Positions 1 to 9,481 of a DNA stretch of 64,000 nt are shown here, piece by piece. The DNA lies in NCBI RefSeq assembly GCF_040786275.1, contig NZ_JBFMVT010000002.1, positions 4,278,001 to 4,342,000 of the forward strand. Reading direction: 5' to 3'. Under the pieces are notes generated by a model. That model did no database searches and was not told the origin of the DNA. It saw only the letters and a program-made list of their open reading frames with translations. Source of the stretch: Buttiauxella gaviniae (lineage in GTDB: Bacteria > Pseudomonadota > Gammaproteobacteria > Enterobacterales > Enterobacteriaceae). Numbering within the stretch: position 1 is the first letter of the stretch; each line of letters opens with the position of its first letter. Both the position numbers and the translations under genes were made by a program.

Positions 1-2
1 AT

Positions 3-2720
3 TCAGCGACCGCACAGTCCGGCGGCGGCGGCGGTGGGGATGGCATCGCAACTTCAATATCGCTAACGAACAACGGCAGTGTTACCGGAGGCGCGGGCGG
101 AGACAGCAGCTTCAGTTCGGGTGCGGGCGGCGGCGGCGCAGGTGTCAGCACCTCAAATAATATTGTTAACCACGGCAGTATCACAGGGGGGGCTGGCGGA
201 AGTGCACTCAGCAACGCAATGGCTAATGGCGGCGCTGGCGGGGCCGGTATTTATATCACCCGAAACAGCAAAACGGTCACCATCGAGAACAGCGGCCGGA
301 TTCAGGGGGGTAACGGCGGGAAAAGTCATGCGACGCAGGCTTCTCCTTCCGGCGGCGATGGTGCAGGGGCAGAAAAGGGCGCTTCAGGCGGCCAGGACGC
401 GCAAAGTGGCACGGGGATTATCGGTGCGGATCTGGAAATCCATAACAGCGGCGTGATCGGCTCCGGAAAGGATCAGGGAAATAGTACGGGCAATGCCATT
501 ACGTTTACCTCAGGGGTCAATAAGCTACAGCTGACTCCAGAGAGCCAAATAAACGGCGTTGTACAGGGCGGTGGAGAAGAAACCGTTATTCTGGACGGCT
601 CCCCGACCGGCGCGTTCACCACTGGGCAAATTGATGGTGGGCAATACCAGGCCATAGAACATCTGCTTGTTCAGGGTGGAAACTGGCATCTTTCGGGTGA
701 ATTACCCCAGCAGGACACGACGCTCAGTGGCGGGGCTGTTGAAGTCGACTCTTCACAGGCGTTTGGTGACGGGATTATTTATGCGAAAGGTGGGAAGTTA
801 AGTTCCAGCCAAAGTCTCAGCCTGGACAATAATATTGTCACTTCCCCGGGTACGCAGGGCTCAGGGCTGACGGTTGAAGGCGTTAACCCTCTGCAATTAA
901 ACGGTGATATCAGCGGAAGTGGTGGACTTACCCAGAATAGCCAAAGCACGCTGACGCTTGCCGGAAAGAATAGCTACTCGGGTGAAACAATTATCAATAA
1001 AGGTGTGCTCAGTGCAGGGGTGGCCAACACCCTGAGTTCCTCATCCAGTATGACCATTATGCCTGGTGCATCGCTGGCATTGAATAATCTGAACCAGCAA
1101 ACCGGCAACCTGCTCAACAAGGGAGAGGTGGATTTTGGCGATAAGCCGGGCACCGTGCTCACCACGCAAAATTACCAGAGTGAAGGAGGCATTTTAAAAC
1201 TCAATACCGTGCTGGCTGGGGACGATGCTCAGACAGATAAATTAGTTGTCAAGGGAGACACCGCAGGCACAACGACGCTTGAGATCCGCAATCGCGGTGG
1301 TGAAGGCGCACCGACACTCAATGGAATTAAAGTTATTGATGTCGCGGGTAAATCAGAGGGCGTATTTAACCTTAAAGGTGATTATCTCAGAGAAAATCAG
1401 CCGACATTAATTGCCGGAGCCTGGTCATATCAACTGTATAAAAATGGCGTGACATCACCTAATGACGGGAACTGGTACCTGCGTTCATCCACAACTTCAG
1501 CAAATACACAGGATGCTGACGAAACATCAACAACGCCATCAGATTCAGAGACGGTTGATTCGCAATCTGCTGACGCAGCAGGGGGGACTTCGCACACCAC
1601 GGTACCAGAAACCGCACCAGATGGCGTTTCTGGTAACACGGTCACAAAAAATTCCCCGGGAGAGGTTCCAGTAGATGTTAAGCCAAGTCAGGCATCAGAA
1701 GACACGATGCCTGCTATTGATACTGAAATCGCAACCCCTACGAAGAAAGTAAAACCGGTCTGGCACCCGGCCGCTGCATTATATGAAAGTTATGCAGCCA
1801 CGTTAGGGGCAATGAATCGGTTGCCCACTTTAAAAGAGCGTGTTGGTCATCGCGACCGGGGGCTACAGGGAACGGAAAATGCACCTGAAAAAACAGGCGT
1901 ATGGTCAAATATTCAGGGTTCGTATGGGCGTAAAGGCTTTGATGATGCGACTGTCCCGGGGCACCTTACCTTCAATCAGCAAAAAGTACAGTTAGGTGCT
2001 GACTGGGAAATTAACAGCAACCAGGCGGGCCAGTTGATTGCAGGTATTTATGCACACTACCTCACTTTTGATGGCGATATTAAAGCGGATGCAGGCAACG
2101 GAAGTAACACCACAAAAGGATGGGGAGGCGGAACCACGCTGACCTGGTATGGCGAAAATGGGTTTTATGCCGATGGACAACTCCAGCTCACCCAATTCTC
2201 AACCACGTTGCATTCAGATACGCTGAAAAATAATGTTGTTTCTCACAATAAAGGGCGGGGGATTGCGGCAAGTCTTGAAGGCGGTCGAACAGTTGCCCTT
2301 AATAATAACTGGAGTATCACGCCGCAAGCGCAACTGGTTTACTCGACGGTTTCTTTTAACGACTTCACCGATCCTTATGGTTCAAAAATTAAGAGTGATG
2401 ACAACCCCGACCTGACATTGCGAATTGGCGTTGAGCCGGGTTACCAGTACCAGTGGGATAAAGCCACTCGCCGGGTCAATCTTTACAGCATTATCGGCGT
2501 TAACTACAACTTCCTGGCAAATAATGAAACACAGCTCAGTGGCGTAACGTTAAAGCAGCATGATGAGAAAACCAGCGGTACATTCGGGCTGGGCGGGGAA
2601 TATAGCTGGGGAGGGCAACAGTATGCGGTTTATAGCGAATTTACGGGAGACACCGCGTTGCATAAATTTGCGGACAGCTATGACATGCGAATGCTTGCTG
2701 GCCTGAAAATGAAATTCTAA
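3..2720 (+). CDS. Autotransporter (type Va), 5' end outside window
   Basis: The frame is open from the first bases of the window, so the N-terminus and signal peptide are missing. The visible passenger begins with glycine-rich repeats of the type NNGSVTGGAGG / NHGSITGGAGG. An autotransporter-associated beta-strand repeat follows (LTLAGKNSYSGETIINKGVL, about nt 950-1010). A Ser/Thr/Pro/Asp-rich linker (about nt 1490-1740) leads to an outer-membrane autotransporter beta-barrel (about nt 1890-2720) ending in the C-terminal phenylalanine (LKMKF) that the Bam machinery recognises. The protein should export its own passenger across the outer membrane to the cell surface, typically for adhesion or aggregation; the specific ligand cannot be read from sequence. 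The EvgAS-like pair downstream on the same strand is a candidate regulator, by analogy with Bordetella BvgAS, but this is only inference. Confidence 0.9.
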   Translation, partial: SATAQSGGGGGGDGIATSISLTNNGSVTGGAGGDSSFSSGAGGGGAGVSTSNNIVNHGSITGGAGGSALSNAMANGGAGGAGIYITRNSKTVTIENSGRIQGGNGGKSHATQASPSGGDGAGAEKGASGGQDAQSGTGIIGADLEIHNSGVIGSGKDQGNSTGNAITFTSGVNKLQLTPESQINGVVQGGGEETVILDGSPTGAFTTGQIDGGQYQAIEHLLVQGGNWHLSGELPQQDTTLSGGAVEVDSSQAFGDGIIYAKGGKLSSSQSLSLDNNIVTSPGTQGSGLTVEGVNPLQLNGDISGSGGLTQNSQSTLTLAGKNSYSGETIINKGVLSAGVANTLSSSSSMTIMPGASLALNNLNQQTGNLLNKGEVDFGDKPGTVLTTQNYQSEGGILKLNTVLAGDDAQTDKLVVKGDTAGTTTLEIRNRGGEGAPTLNGIKVIDVAGKSEGVFNLKGDYLRENQPTLIAGAWSYQLYKNGVTSPNDGNWYLRSSTTSANTQDADETSTTPSDSETVDSQSADAAGGTSHTTVPETAPDGVSGNTVTKNSPGEVPVDVKPSQASEDTMPAIDTEIATPTKKVKPVWHPAAALYESYAATLGAMNRLPTLKERVGHRDRGLQGTENAPEKTGVWSNIQGSYGRKGFDDATVPGHLTFNQQKVQLGADWEINSNQAGQLIAGIYAHYLTFDGDIKADAGNGSNTTKGWGGGTTLTWYGENGFYADGQLQLTQFSTTLHSDTLKNNVVSHNKGRGIAASLEGGRTVALNNNWSITPQAQLVYSTVSFNDFTDPYGSKIKSDDNPDLTLRIGVEPGYQYQWDKATRRVNLYSIIGVNYNFLANNETQLSGVTLKQHDEKTSGTFGLGGEYSWGGQQYAVYSEFTGDTALHKFADSYDMRMLAGLKMKF

Positions 2721-2752
2721 CCATTCAGGATGAATGGCAGGAATGCCATTCA
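2721..2752 (+). terminator. Overlapping alternative hairpins after autotransporter
   Basis: Directly after the stop codon CCATTCA (2721-2727) can pair with TGAATGG (2731-2737). The same TGAATGGCA (2731-2739) can instead pair with TGCCATTCA (2744-2752) around a GGAA loop. The two hairpins are mutually exclusive. No T-tract follows, so intrinsic termination is uncertain; a 3'-end stabilising or Rho-linked role is possible. Confidence 0.35.
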
Positions 2753-3120
2753 AACGTGCAGTGTTAAGCATCTTTAATGTAATAGGGGGGTAGAGCAGTG
2801 ATCTCACTTTTTATTCATCAAAAAGCTCGAATGCATTATGAATAGCCAAAATATTAGCTGCATTAACGCATCGATATAGTGAATTTTTTTATTTATTTAA
2901 AAGCCTCTGATGACCGTTGATTTTTTGTTCTTTTGGCAATTAAAAATACATTAAAAGAACATGATTTTTAGAGGTTTAAAGTTGACAAGAAAGAGTTTAA
3001 GTATTAATTTTCATTTGAAACAACAATGAAACATAAATAATACAAGGGATTTACAATCATCATTTAGAAGACACGCGTAACTGTTTTGTTGCGCCGGAAT
3101 ATACGGAAAGGTCAAAATAT
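2721..3120. other. 400-bp intergenic region upstream of response regulator
   Basis: No convincing coding frame. Apart from the hairpins at its left end, the stretch is AT-rich and presumably holds the promoter of the two-component operon. A possible sigma-70 site is TTGACA at 2982-2987 with TAATTT at 3005-3010 (17-bp spacer). A ribosome binding site GGAAAGG lies at 3105-3111. I saw no clear EvgA-type inverted repeat. Confidence 0.5.
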
Positions 3121-3747
3121 ATGCAGCGTATTTTAATTGTAGACGATCACCCTTTGATCCGCATGTCGATGCGCATGTTGCTTGAGCAGGAAGGTTATGA
3201 GGTCGTTGGCGAAATCGATGATGGTAGCGAAGTCTTGCCTGCTATCAGAAAGATGCAGCCAGATATTATCATCCTCGATATATTCCTGCCTAAAATGGAC
3301 GGACTGAAAGTCATTTCGCGTATAAAATCAGAGGGTTCACCCGTTAAGATTCTTGTCGTTTCTTCTCAGGAAGAACAGCATTTTGCACCTCGTTGTATGC
3401 GCGCGGGTGCGACAGGGTTTATATCAAAAAATAATGGCCTTGATGAATTAAATGAAGCCATTAAGGCCATTGTTAAAAACAGAGTTTATTTTCCGGCGAA
3501 TGTCTATAGTGCCGTAAATGAAGGCCCATCTGAAAATGATGCAGCTTTAATTTCAACATTGTCGAACAGAGAGCTCCAGATTTTTCAGTATTTAGTCCGA
3601 GGCTGGAGCAATAAAAAAATATCCGAAACCATGTTATTAAGCGACAAGACGGTAAGTACCTATAAAGTCCGTTTAATGAAAAAACTTAATGTGCAATCAC
3701 TGGTTGAACTCGTCGATTTCGCAAAGATAAACTCAGTCATTAACTAA
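3121..3747 (+). CDS. EvgA/BvgA-like response regulator (NarL/LuxR family)
   Basis: This 208-residue cytoplasmic regulator has an N-terminal receiver domain (residues 1-120; acidic pocket D8/D9, phosphoacceptor D53 in ILDIFLPKMDG, conserved K103) and a C-terminal LuxR-type helix-turn-helix (about 145-205, LSNRELQIFQYLVRG...). Length and organisation fit EvgA and BvgA. It is followed at once by the hybrid kinase gene, whose HPt domain is its presumed phosphodonor. GGAAAGG sits 9 nt before the ATG. In E. coli EvgA activates acid resistance and efflux genes; the regulon here is unknown. I am confident of the family but not of strict orthology to evgA. Confidence 0.88.
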   Translation: MQRILIVDDHPLIRMSMRMLLEQEGYEVVGEIDDGSEVLPAIRKMQPDIIILDIFLPKMDGLKVISRIKSEGSPVKILVVSSQEEQHFAPRCMRAGATGFISKNNGLDELNEAIKAIVKNRVYFPANVYSAVNEGPSENDAALISTLSNRELQIFQYLVRGWSNKKISETMLLSDKTVSTYKVRLMKKLNVQSLVELVDFAKINSVIN

Positions 3748-3755
3748 TGTAGGCA

Positions 3756-6677
3756 GTGATGTATACGATTATAAGGAAAATAACATTTACCTGTGTGCTG
3801 GGTATTTGCATGGTTAATACAGGTTTATGCGCACAAAGCCCCTCAACGGATTGTGCCAGGCATCAGGAGCACAGTGTTAGCTGCGCTCCTGATACCGTCA
3901 AAACAGAACAAGTTTTTACCGGTGATGAGTTGGCATGGATTCAGCAACACCCGGTAATAAAAGTAGCTGTCTATTTACAAGAGCCTCCTCTGGCATATAA
4001 AAAACCAAACGGCCAGTTTTCGGGCATTATGCCAGGGCTTCTTAATGGCGTCAGTCTGTTGACTGGATTGCGCTTCGAATATCTGTATGTCAATGGTGTG
4101 ACTCAGGCTGAATCCTACGTGAAAAATGGCCAGGCAGATATGATCGGCTCTATTTATCAAACATCAGGGATAAACATCCCCGTTACGACACCCTGGACAA
4201 ATGACTCATTAATTATAGTCAAGCCAAAGGGTTCTGGTAAGACGGTAGATATCCTCGATAAAAAGATTGGCTTACAAGCTTTAAATCCTGCCGTCAACTA
4301 TCTTATAACTAATTATCCGCGTACAAAATTTATCGTAGTTGAATCCAATGGCATTTTGAATGACATGTTAAAGAGAGGTGAGATTGATGCCTATATAAAC
4401 TCCCAGCTTAACTCAATGTTCCATGATGATAACTCAAGCAGCAAAGGTAATGGAATCCATGATTTTAATGTGTCGGTATTTACTGAAAACAATCCCGTGA
4501 GTTTCGGGGTGACTTCACCAGAACTACTCAGTATTATGAATAAGTCGCTGGAGTCGTTGCCACATATCAATAACGATAGAAATACTTCCATTCAGCCTAA
4601 GCAATCAAAATCAAATAACACAATATTAATATATGCTGACAAATACTCACCAATATTATTTATTCTGCTGGCGTTAACAATAGTCTCAGGGCTTATTATT
4701 TTTGCAAGATTAATTAAATCAAAGCATGAGAAGGAATCTCTGGAGTTTCTGGATACCATTATTAAAAGTATGCCCAATGCGGTTTTTATCCGTGACGCAA
4801 AAGGGGTGTTGATTGGTTGTAATGATAATTACCTGCAGGAAGCGCGGGCAACCCGTGAACAGGCACTGGGTAAAAAAATCACAGCTCCGGAAGTTTATCG
4901 ATTACTGGGCGATGTGGTTTACGAAATCGAAAAAGATTACATGCAGGTGATTAATAGTGGAGAAGCTCTGTTTAACGAACGTCAGGTGATGGTCAGCGAC
5001 GAAGCCTTCCCGAGGACCGTTTTGCATTGGCTGTTACCATTCAGGAACGCACGTGGTCAGGTTCGTGGCATTTTTGGCGGATGGATAAACATCAATGAGC
5101 GTCAGCAATTATTACAGCAATTAGTTTCTGCGAAAGATCAGGCTGAGAAAGCCAATAAGGCAAAAACTAACTTTTTATCGACGATGAGCCATGAAATACG
5201 AACCCCACTGAACGCCATTACCGGCATGCTTGAAATCGCCATCAATAAAGGTTCTTTATCCAATAACAACAATGATAATGTTATTAAAGTTGCCTATGAT
5301 GCCGCACTTAATTTGGTTGATCTGGTTGGGGATATTCTTGATGTGGCTAAAATTGAGCATGGCAGTATGATGCTTAACCCTGAGCCCACTAAGAATATTG
5401 ATACCATTGTCGAATCGGTTGTAACGATGTTCCGTAGTGTGGCAGATAAAAAAGGGATTGAGCTAATTTTTAACGGAATGTCTAACTTGCCTGATGTCAT
5501 GCTGGATGCTTTGCGTTTCCGACAGATTATTTCTAACGTTATCGGTAATGCAATTAAATTTACCGATGAAGGCCACGTTTATATCTCTCTTGATGGCCAA
5601 AAAACGAAGAGTGACACTCTGCTGCTTAATATCCTGGTTCGTGACACAGGAGTAGGGATTCCAGCGGAAGATATGGATAAGTTATTCGAGCCCTTTGCTC
5701 AGGCGAATAACAATCAAAGTATTAATGTTCGGGAAGGTTCAGGCCTTGGGTTAAATATATCCAGAACGCTGTGTAACATGATGAATGGTGAACTGGCATT
5801 AGACAGCGAGTATGGTTTAGGAACTACGGTACATATCAGCATGAGATTACCGCTGGTCAACCAAACCATTTCAAAATTCACCAGTCATAGTAGGAATGCC
5901 CATTCAGAAGAAAAACAAAAGCTGAAATGGGAAAAGGGTAAGATCCTGATTGTGGATGATTACCTGCCTAATCGATTATTACTGAGTGAACAATTACAAC
6001 CGACGGGTTCAACGCTTTTTACTGCTAACAATGGTGAGGAGGGCTTTAATATTTGGTTAAAAGATGGCCCGTTTGATGTGGTGATCACCGATGTAAACAT
6101 GCCGATTATGGATGGCTATAAACTCACCGAAAAAATACGTCACAATGAAAATAAGTACCAGCACATGCCGGCCTATATATTAGGGTTTACAGCAAGCGCC
6201 ATTTCAGAAGAACACCAAAAATCTATAGATGCAGGAATGAATGGGCTCCTGTTTAAACCTTCAACCATCAACATGGTTTATGAAGAATTAATGACCGCTC
6301 AAGAATACATCCATAATGAGTACGAAAGCCGGGTTGAAGGATTATTACATATGTTGTCTAAGTTCACTGGAGGTAAAAGTGATAAGAATCATCAGATGTT
6401 GAATATGATTAAGCAGACGCTGGCTAATGATGCTTACGAGCTTGATAAGTATTTGAACAATGGAGATTCATCGGAATTGTGCGGCACCATCCATCGGATC
6501 AAAGGAGGGGCAAGTACGATCAGCATGAACAGCGTGCTCATCTGTTGTGAAGAGTTAAACCGTCTGTCTGCCAGTGGCATTGGGAATGATTACGTCCTGA
6601 AACAAAGCGTCCAACATTTGATTTTCGCTTTACGCCAGACTCAACTTATTTCTGAACATGTGTCTCAAACGCTGTAG
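3756..6677 (+). CDS. EvgS/BvgS-like unorthodox hybrid sensor kinase with one Venus-flytrap domain
   Basis: The inner-membrane sensor kinase (973 aa) reads, in order: signal peptide or first TM (about 8-26), one periplasmic SBP_bac_3 Venus-flytrap domain (about 50-275), TM (about 296-318), PAS (about 330-440), HisKA with phosphoacceptor H479 in MSHEIRTPLN, HATPase with N-box near 585 and G-boxes DTGVGIP and GSGLGLN, receiver (about 728-845, phosphoacceptor D779) and HPt with H913 (IHRIKGG). It can run a four-step His-Asp-His-Asp relay to the upstream regulator. E. coli EvgS (about 1200 aa) has two flytrap domains; this protein has one, which accounts for the length difference. The start is GTG 3756 or the adjacent ATG 3759, 8 nt after the regulator's stop, so the two genes are one operon. 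Confidence 0.9.
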   Translation: MMYTIIRKITFTCVLGICMVNTGLCAQSPSTDCARHQEHSVSCAPDTVKTEQVFTGDELAWIQQHPVIKVAVYLQEPPLAYKKPNGQFSGIMPGLLNGVSLLTGLRFEYLYVNGVTQAESYVKNGQADMIGSIYQTSGINIPVTTPWTNDSLIIVKPKGSGKTVDILDKKIGLQALNPAVNYLITNYPRTKFIVVESNGILNDMLKRGEIDAYINSQLNSMFHDDNSSSKGNGIHDFNVSVFTENNPVSFGVTSPELLSIMNKSLESLPHINNDRNTSIQPKQSKSNNTILIYADKYSPILFILLALTIVSGLIIFARLIKSKHEKESLEFLDTIIKSMPNAVFIRDAKGVLIGCNDNYLQEARATREQALGKKITAPEVYRLLGDVVYEIEKDYMQVINSGEALFNERQVMVSDEAFPRTVLHWLLPFRNARGQVRGIFGGWININERQQLLQQLVSAKDQAEKANKAKTNFLSTMSHEIRTPLNAITGMLEIAINKGSLSNNNNDNVIKVAYDAALNLVDLVGDILDVAKIEHGSMMLNPEPTKNIDTIVESVVTMFRSVADKKGIELIFNGMSNLPDVMLDALRFRQIISNVIGNAIKFTDEGHVYISLDGQKTKSDTLLLNILVRDTGVGIPAEDMDKLFEPFAQANNNQSINVREGSGLGLNISRTLCNMMNGELALDSEYGLGTTVHISMRLPLVNQTISKFTSHSRNAHSEEKQKLKWEKGKILIVDDYLPNRLLLSEQLQPTGSTLFTANNGEEGFNIWLKDGPFDVVITDVNMPIMDGYKLTEKIRHNENKYQHMPAYILGFTASAISEEHQKSIDAGMNGLLFKPSTINMVYEELMTAQEYIHNEYESRVEGLLHMLSKFTGGKSDKNHQMLNMIKQTLANDAYELDKYLNNGDSSELCGTIHRIKGGASTISMNSVLICCEELNRLSASGIGNDYVLKQSVQHLIFALRQTQLISEHVSQTL

Positions 6678-7045
6678 TCACGGAGTGGAATACCAGACAG
6701 GATGTGATCGATTTCCGGAAAGGCGTAGCTGGGCGAACGATAGCCCAGCTACAGATAACTGAAGGGAATGGAATTAATTAAAAGATAGAATCAGTACTTA
6801 CGAAATGCTCTGAAGTAAGAATAGGGAACGCATCGGACTATGAGTAAGTCAGGGGTATACCGAGTCGCTTACTGTTATGGTTAATTTAACATAATATACA
6901 TTATGCGCACCAAGATTGTAGCAGCTCAATAGTAGTCCACGTTGAGCTAATAGAATGTCAGTCGCGTATAATCAAAGGAAACCATTGGCGATTTACAGTG
7001 ACAAAGCCAGTATATTCAGGATTAACATTAAAACTGGGTTAATAA
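6678..7045. other. 368-bp intergenic region upstream of LysR gene
   Basis: No coding frame is supported. It carries the hairpin at 6725-6752 and an AT-rich stretch (about 6880-7045) that presumably contains the promoter of the LysR-type gene. No specific operator could be recognised. Confidence 0.5.
6725..6752 (+). terminator. 10-bp perfect hairpin after evgS-like gene
   Basis: GTAGCTGGGC (6725-6734) and GCCCAGCTAC (6743-6752) form a perfect stem around an 8-nt loop, 48 nt after the kinase stop codon. No strong T-tract follows, so it is probably a transcript-end structure but not a textbook intrinsic terminator. Confidence 0.45.
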
Positions 7046-7942
7046 ATGCGTCGTAAAAATGCTAACGATTATCAAGCTTTTATCGCGGTCGCCCGAGAAA
7101 AAAGCTTCACAAAAGCAGCCGCTCAGTTAGGTGTCTCGCAGTCGGCGCTGAGCTACACCGTAAGGACTCTTGAAGCGGATCTTGGCCTTCGTCTTCTTAC
7201 CCGCACCACGCGAAGCGTTTCTGTTACAGAAGCTGGCGAGCGATTACTTTCTCGTATCGGCCCCCTTTTTGATGAAATTGAAAGCGAGATAACCGCGCTC
7301 AGCGGTTTGCGAGAAAAACCAGCCGGTACTGTGCGCATTACGGCCGTTGAACATGCCGCCGATACGATACTCTGGCCTAAACTCGCCCCTATGCTGCTTG
7401 AATATCCCGATATTAATATTGAAATCATCAGTGAGTACGGGCTCAAGGATATTGTTGCTGAACGTTATGACGCGGGGGTTCGGTTAGGCGAACAGGTCGA
7501 TATGGACATGGTTTCCCTGCCTCTTGCCAGAGACTTCCGTTTTGCAGTGGTCGGAGCGCCCTCTTATTTCAAGGGGAAGAAGTATCCGGAAACGCCTCGT
7601 GATCTAAACGACCATAGCTGTATCAGGTTACGCCTGCCCACTCACGGTGGCTTCTATACCTGGGAATTTCAGAAAAATGATAATGAAATTAAGGTTCGTA
7701 TTGATGGTCGAGCGACGTTCAGCACAATAAATATGATGAGACACGCCGCCCTTGATGGATTGGGGCTTGCCTATCTCCCGCTAGATACAGTCAGTGCATA
7801 CATCGAAAATGGGATGTTAATTCAAGTGCTTATTGACTGGTGCCCCCCGCGTCCCCCCTACCATCTTTACTATCCAAGCCGTCTACAACATTCTCCTGCA
7901 TTTGCACTCGTGCTCGAAGCACTTCGCAACCGTAGCCTTTGA
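7046..7942 (+). CDS. LysR-family transcriptional regulator
   Basis: This 298-aa protein has the LysR layout: N-terminal winged helix-turn-helix (residues about 5-65; SFTKAAAQLGVSQSALSYTVRTLEADLGLRLL) and a periplasmic-binding-like effector domain from about residue 92. It resembles the large group of enteric and proteobacterial regulators that sit beside oxidoreductases. It precedes an old yellow enzyme and an aldo-keto reductase gene in the same direction, so it is the likely regulator of those genes, although LysR genes more often lie divergent from their targets. The inducer cannot be inferred. Confidence 0.88.
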   Translation: MRRKNANDYQAFIAVAREKSFTKAAAQLGVSQSALSYTVRTLEADLGLRLLTRTTRSVSVTEAGERLLSRIGPLFDEIESEITALSGLREKPAGTVRITAVEHAADTILWPKLAPMLLEYPDINIEIISEYGLKDIVAERYDAGVRLGEQVDMDMVSLPLARDFRFAVVGAPSYFKGKKYPETPRDLNDHSCIRLRLPTHGGFYTWEFQKNDNEIKVRIDGRATFSTINMMRHAALDGLGLAYLPLDTVSAYIENGMLIQVLIDWCPPRPPYHLYYPSRLQHSPAFALVLEALRNRSL

Positions 7943-8103
7943 GTTGGAGCTAATCCGTAACGAACTCAGTTGCATATAACCTCATTAAGAAAATAGACTT
8001 ATAAGCCCATACGAAATTAAGCATCTAATTTCTGAATGATAAAGAGATTAAGATGCCTGAAACAATCATCTTCAATCCTTATCTCGTATAGGTGTGTCTA
8101 TTC

Positions 8104-9222
8104 ATGAAACAAACTCCACTGCTTGAAAGATTTTCACTCGGTAAAGGTGTAACCCTGCGCAACCGTATTGTTATGGCCCCCATGACCACCTGGGCTGGTA
8201 ATGATGACGGCACAGTATCTTACGAGGAAGAAGCTTATTATCGTCGGCGCGTGCAGGACATCGGGCTGGTGATTACCGGCTGTACGCATGTTCAGGAAAA
8301 TGGCAAAGGATTTACGGGGGAATTTGCTGCCTATGACGACAAGTTTATTCCCGGCTTAAAACGCCTTGCAACTGCCGCAAAAAGTGGTGGAGCGCCAGCA
8401 ATCTTACAAATTTTCCATGCCGGTGTTAAAACCAGCCCTGAACTGGTTTCGGATATCGTTGCGGCAAGCGCCGTTCCCGGCGATGCTGGCCCTTTCGCGC
8501 CTTCCGTCACCCCTCGTGAACTGACATGCGCTGAAGTCGAAACCGTAATTCAGGCTTTCGGTGAAGCCACTCGCCGGGCCATTGAGGCGGGTTTTGACGG
8601 TGTTGAATTGCATGGCGCCCATGGCTTTTTACTTCAGAACTTTTTCTCACCTCATTCTAATCACAGAGTAGATGAATGGGGTGGATCTCTTGAAAACCGT
8701 ATGCGTTTCCCACTCCGCGTCGTCGAAAGTGTACGTAAATCTATCGCTGAGCATGCAACGAATCCATTTCTGATGGGATACCGCATTTCACTGGATGAGC
8801 ATTACGACGATGGTTTACGCATTGATGAATCTCTTCAACTGGTCGATCGCCTCATCGATGAGGGCATTGATTATCTTCATGTATCACTCGGTAATGCACT
8901 TGAAGCCCGACCGGTGAATGCGCCGAATGGCCCCAAGATCATCGAACTTGCTCGTGATTATCTCGCTGGACGTATACCTCTGATTGTTGCAGGACAACTC
9001 CGTACGCCAGAACAAGCTGAGGAAGCTGTTAAAACGGGAGTATCTTTGGCGGCTATAGGCCAGGGAATAGTTATGAATCCAGACTGGGTTAGGTTCGTAC
9101 AAGGTCAAGCGGAAGGCGAAATCGCGGTCGACATTAGTGCTTCTGATGTGGAGCAACTTGCCATACCTCATAAACTATGGCGTGTAATTGAAGAAACGAC
9201 TGGCTGGTTCAATATTCGGTAG
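8104..9222 (+). CDS. Old yellow enzyme family NADH:flavin oxidoreductase
   Basis: This FMN-dependent TIM-barrel ene-reductase (372 aa) belongs to the OYE/NemA/YqiG group. Conserved segments are RNRIVMAPMTTW near the N-terminus, the ELHGAHGFLLQNFFSP segment carrying the His pair and barrel core, and the family signature NHRVDEWGGSLENRMRFPL. It should reduce activated C=C bonds or electrophilic or nitro compounds using NAD(P)H; the natural substrate is unknown. A GTG at 8092 would add four residues, but the ATG at 8104 aligns with family N-termini and has AGG about 11 nt upstream. It lies between the LysR gene and the aldo-keto reductase, suggesting a small detoxification cluster. Confidence 0.88.
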   Translation: MKQTPLLERFSLGKGVTLRNRIVMAPMTTWAGNDDGTVSYEEEAYYRRRVQDIGLVITGCTHVQENGKGFTGEFAAYDDKFIPGLKRLATAAKSGGAPAILQIFHAGVKTSPELVSDIVAASAVPGDAGPFAPSVTPRELTCAEVETVIQAFGEATRRAIEAGFDGVELHGAHGFLLQNFFSPHSNHRVDEWGGSLENRMRFPLRVVESVRKSIAEHATNPFLMGYRISLDEHYDDGLRIDESLQLVDRLIDEGIDYLHVSLGNALEARPVNAPNGPKIIELARDYLAGRIPLIVAGQLRTPEQAEEAVKTGVSLAAIGQGIVMNPDWVRFVQGQAEGEIAVDISASDVEQLAIPHKLWRVIEETTGWFNIR

Positions 9223-9481
9223 AGTTATCTAATATGATCTTGAAGTTGCGTGGCGGGACTCAGCCGTGGTTAGTGGCGCACGATGAACTACACTCTATCT
9301 AAATTAAAAAGCGTGCATGGAATCCAATATTTCCGAAAGTTTTCGGCTCATTGTTACAGTTATCACGGATGGTGAGACTACTTCTGAGTATGAGCTTCTC
9401 GCAACCTGAGTTGTTGGCGGCTCATTCATCTTCAGATAATCATTTTATCTTTCCGTGGAACTGCCTTTAGGAGGTGAAGCC

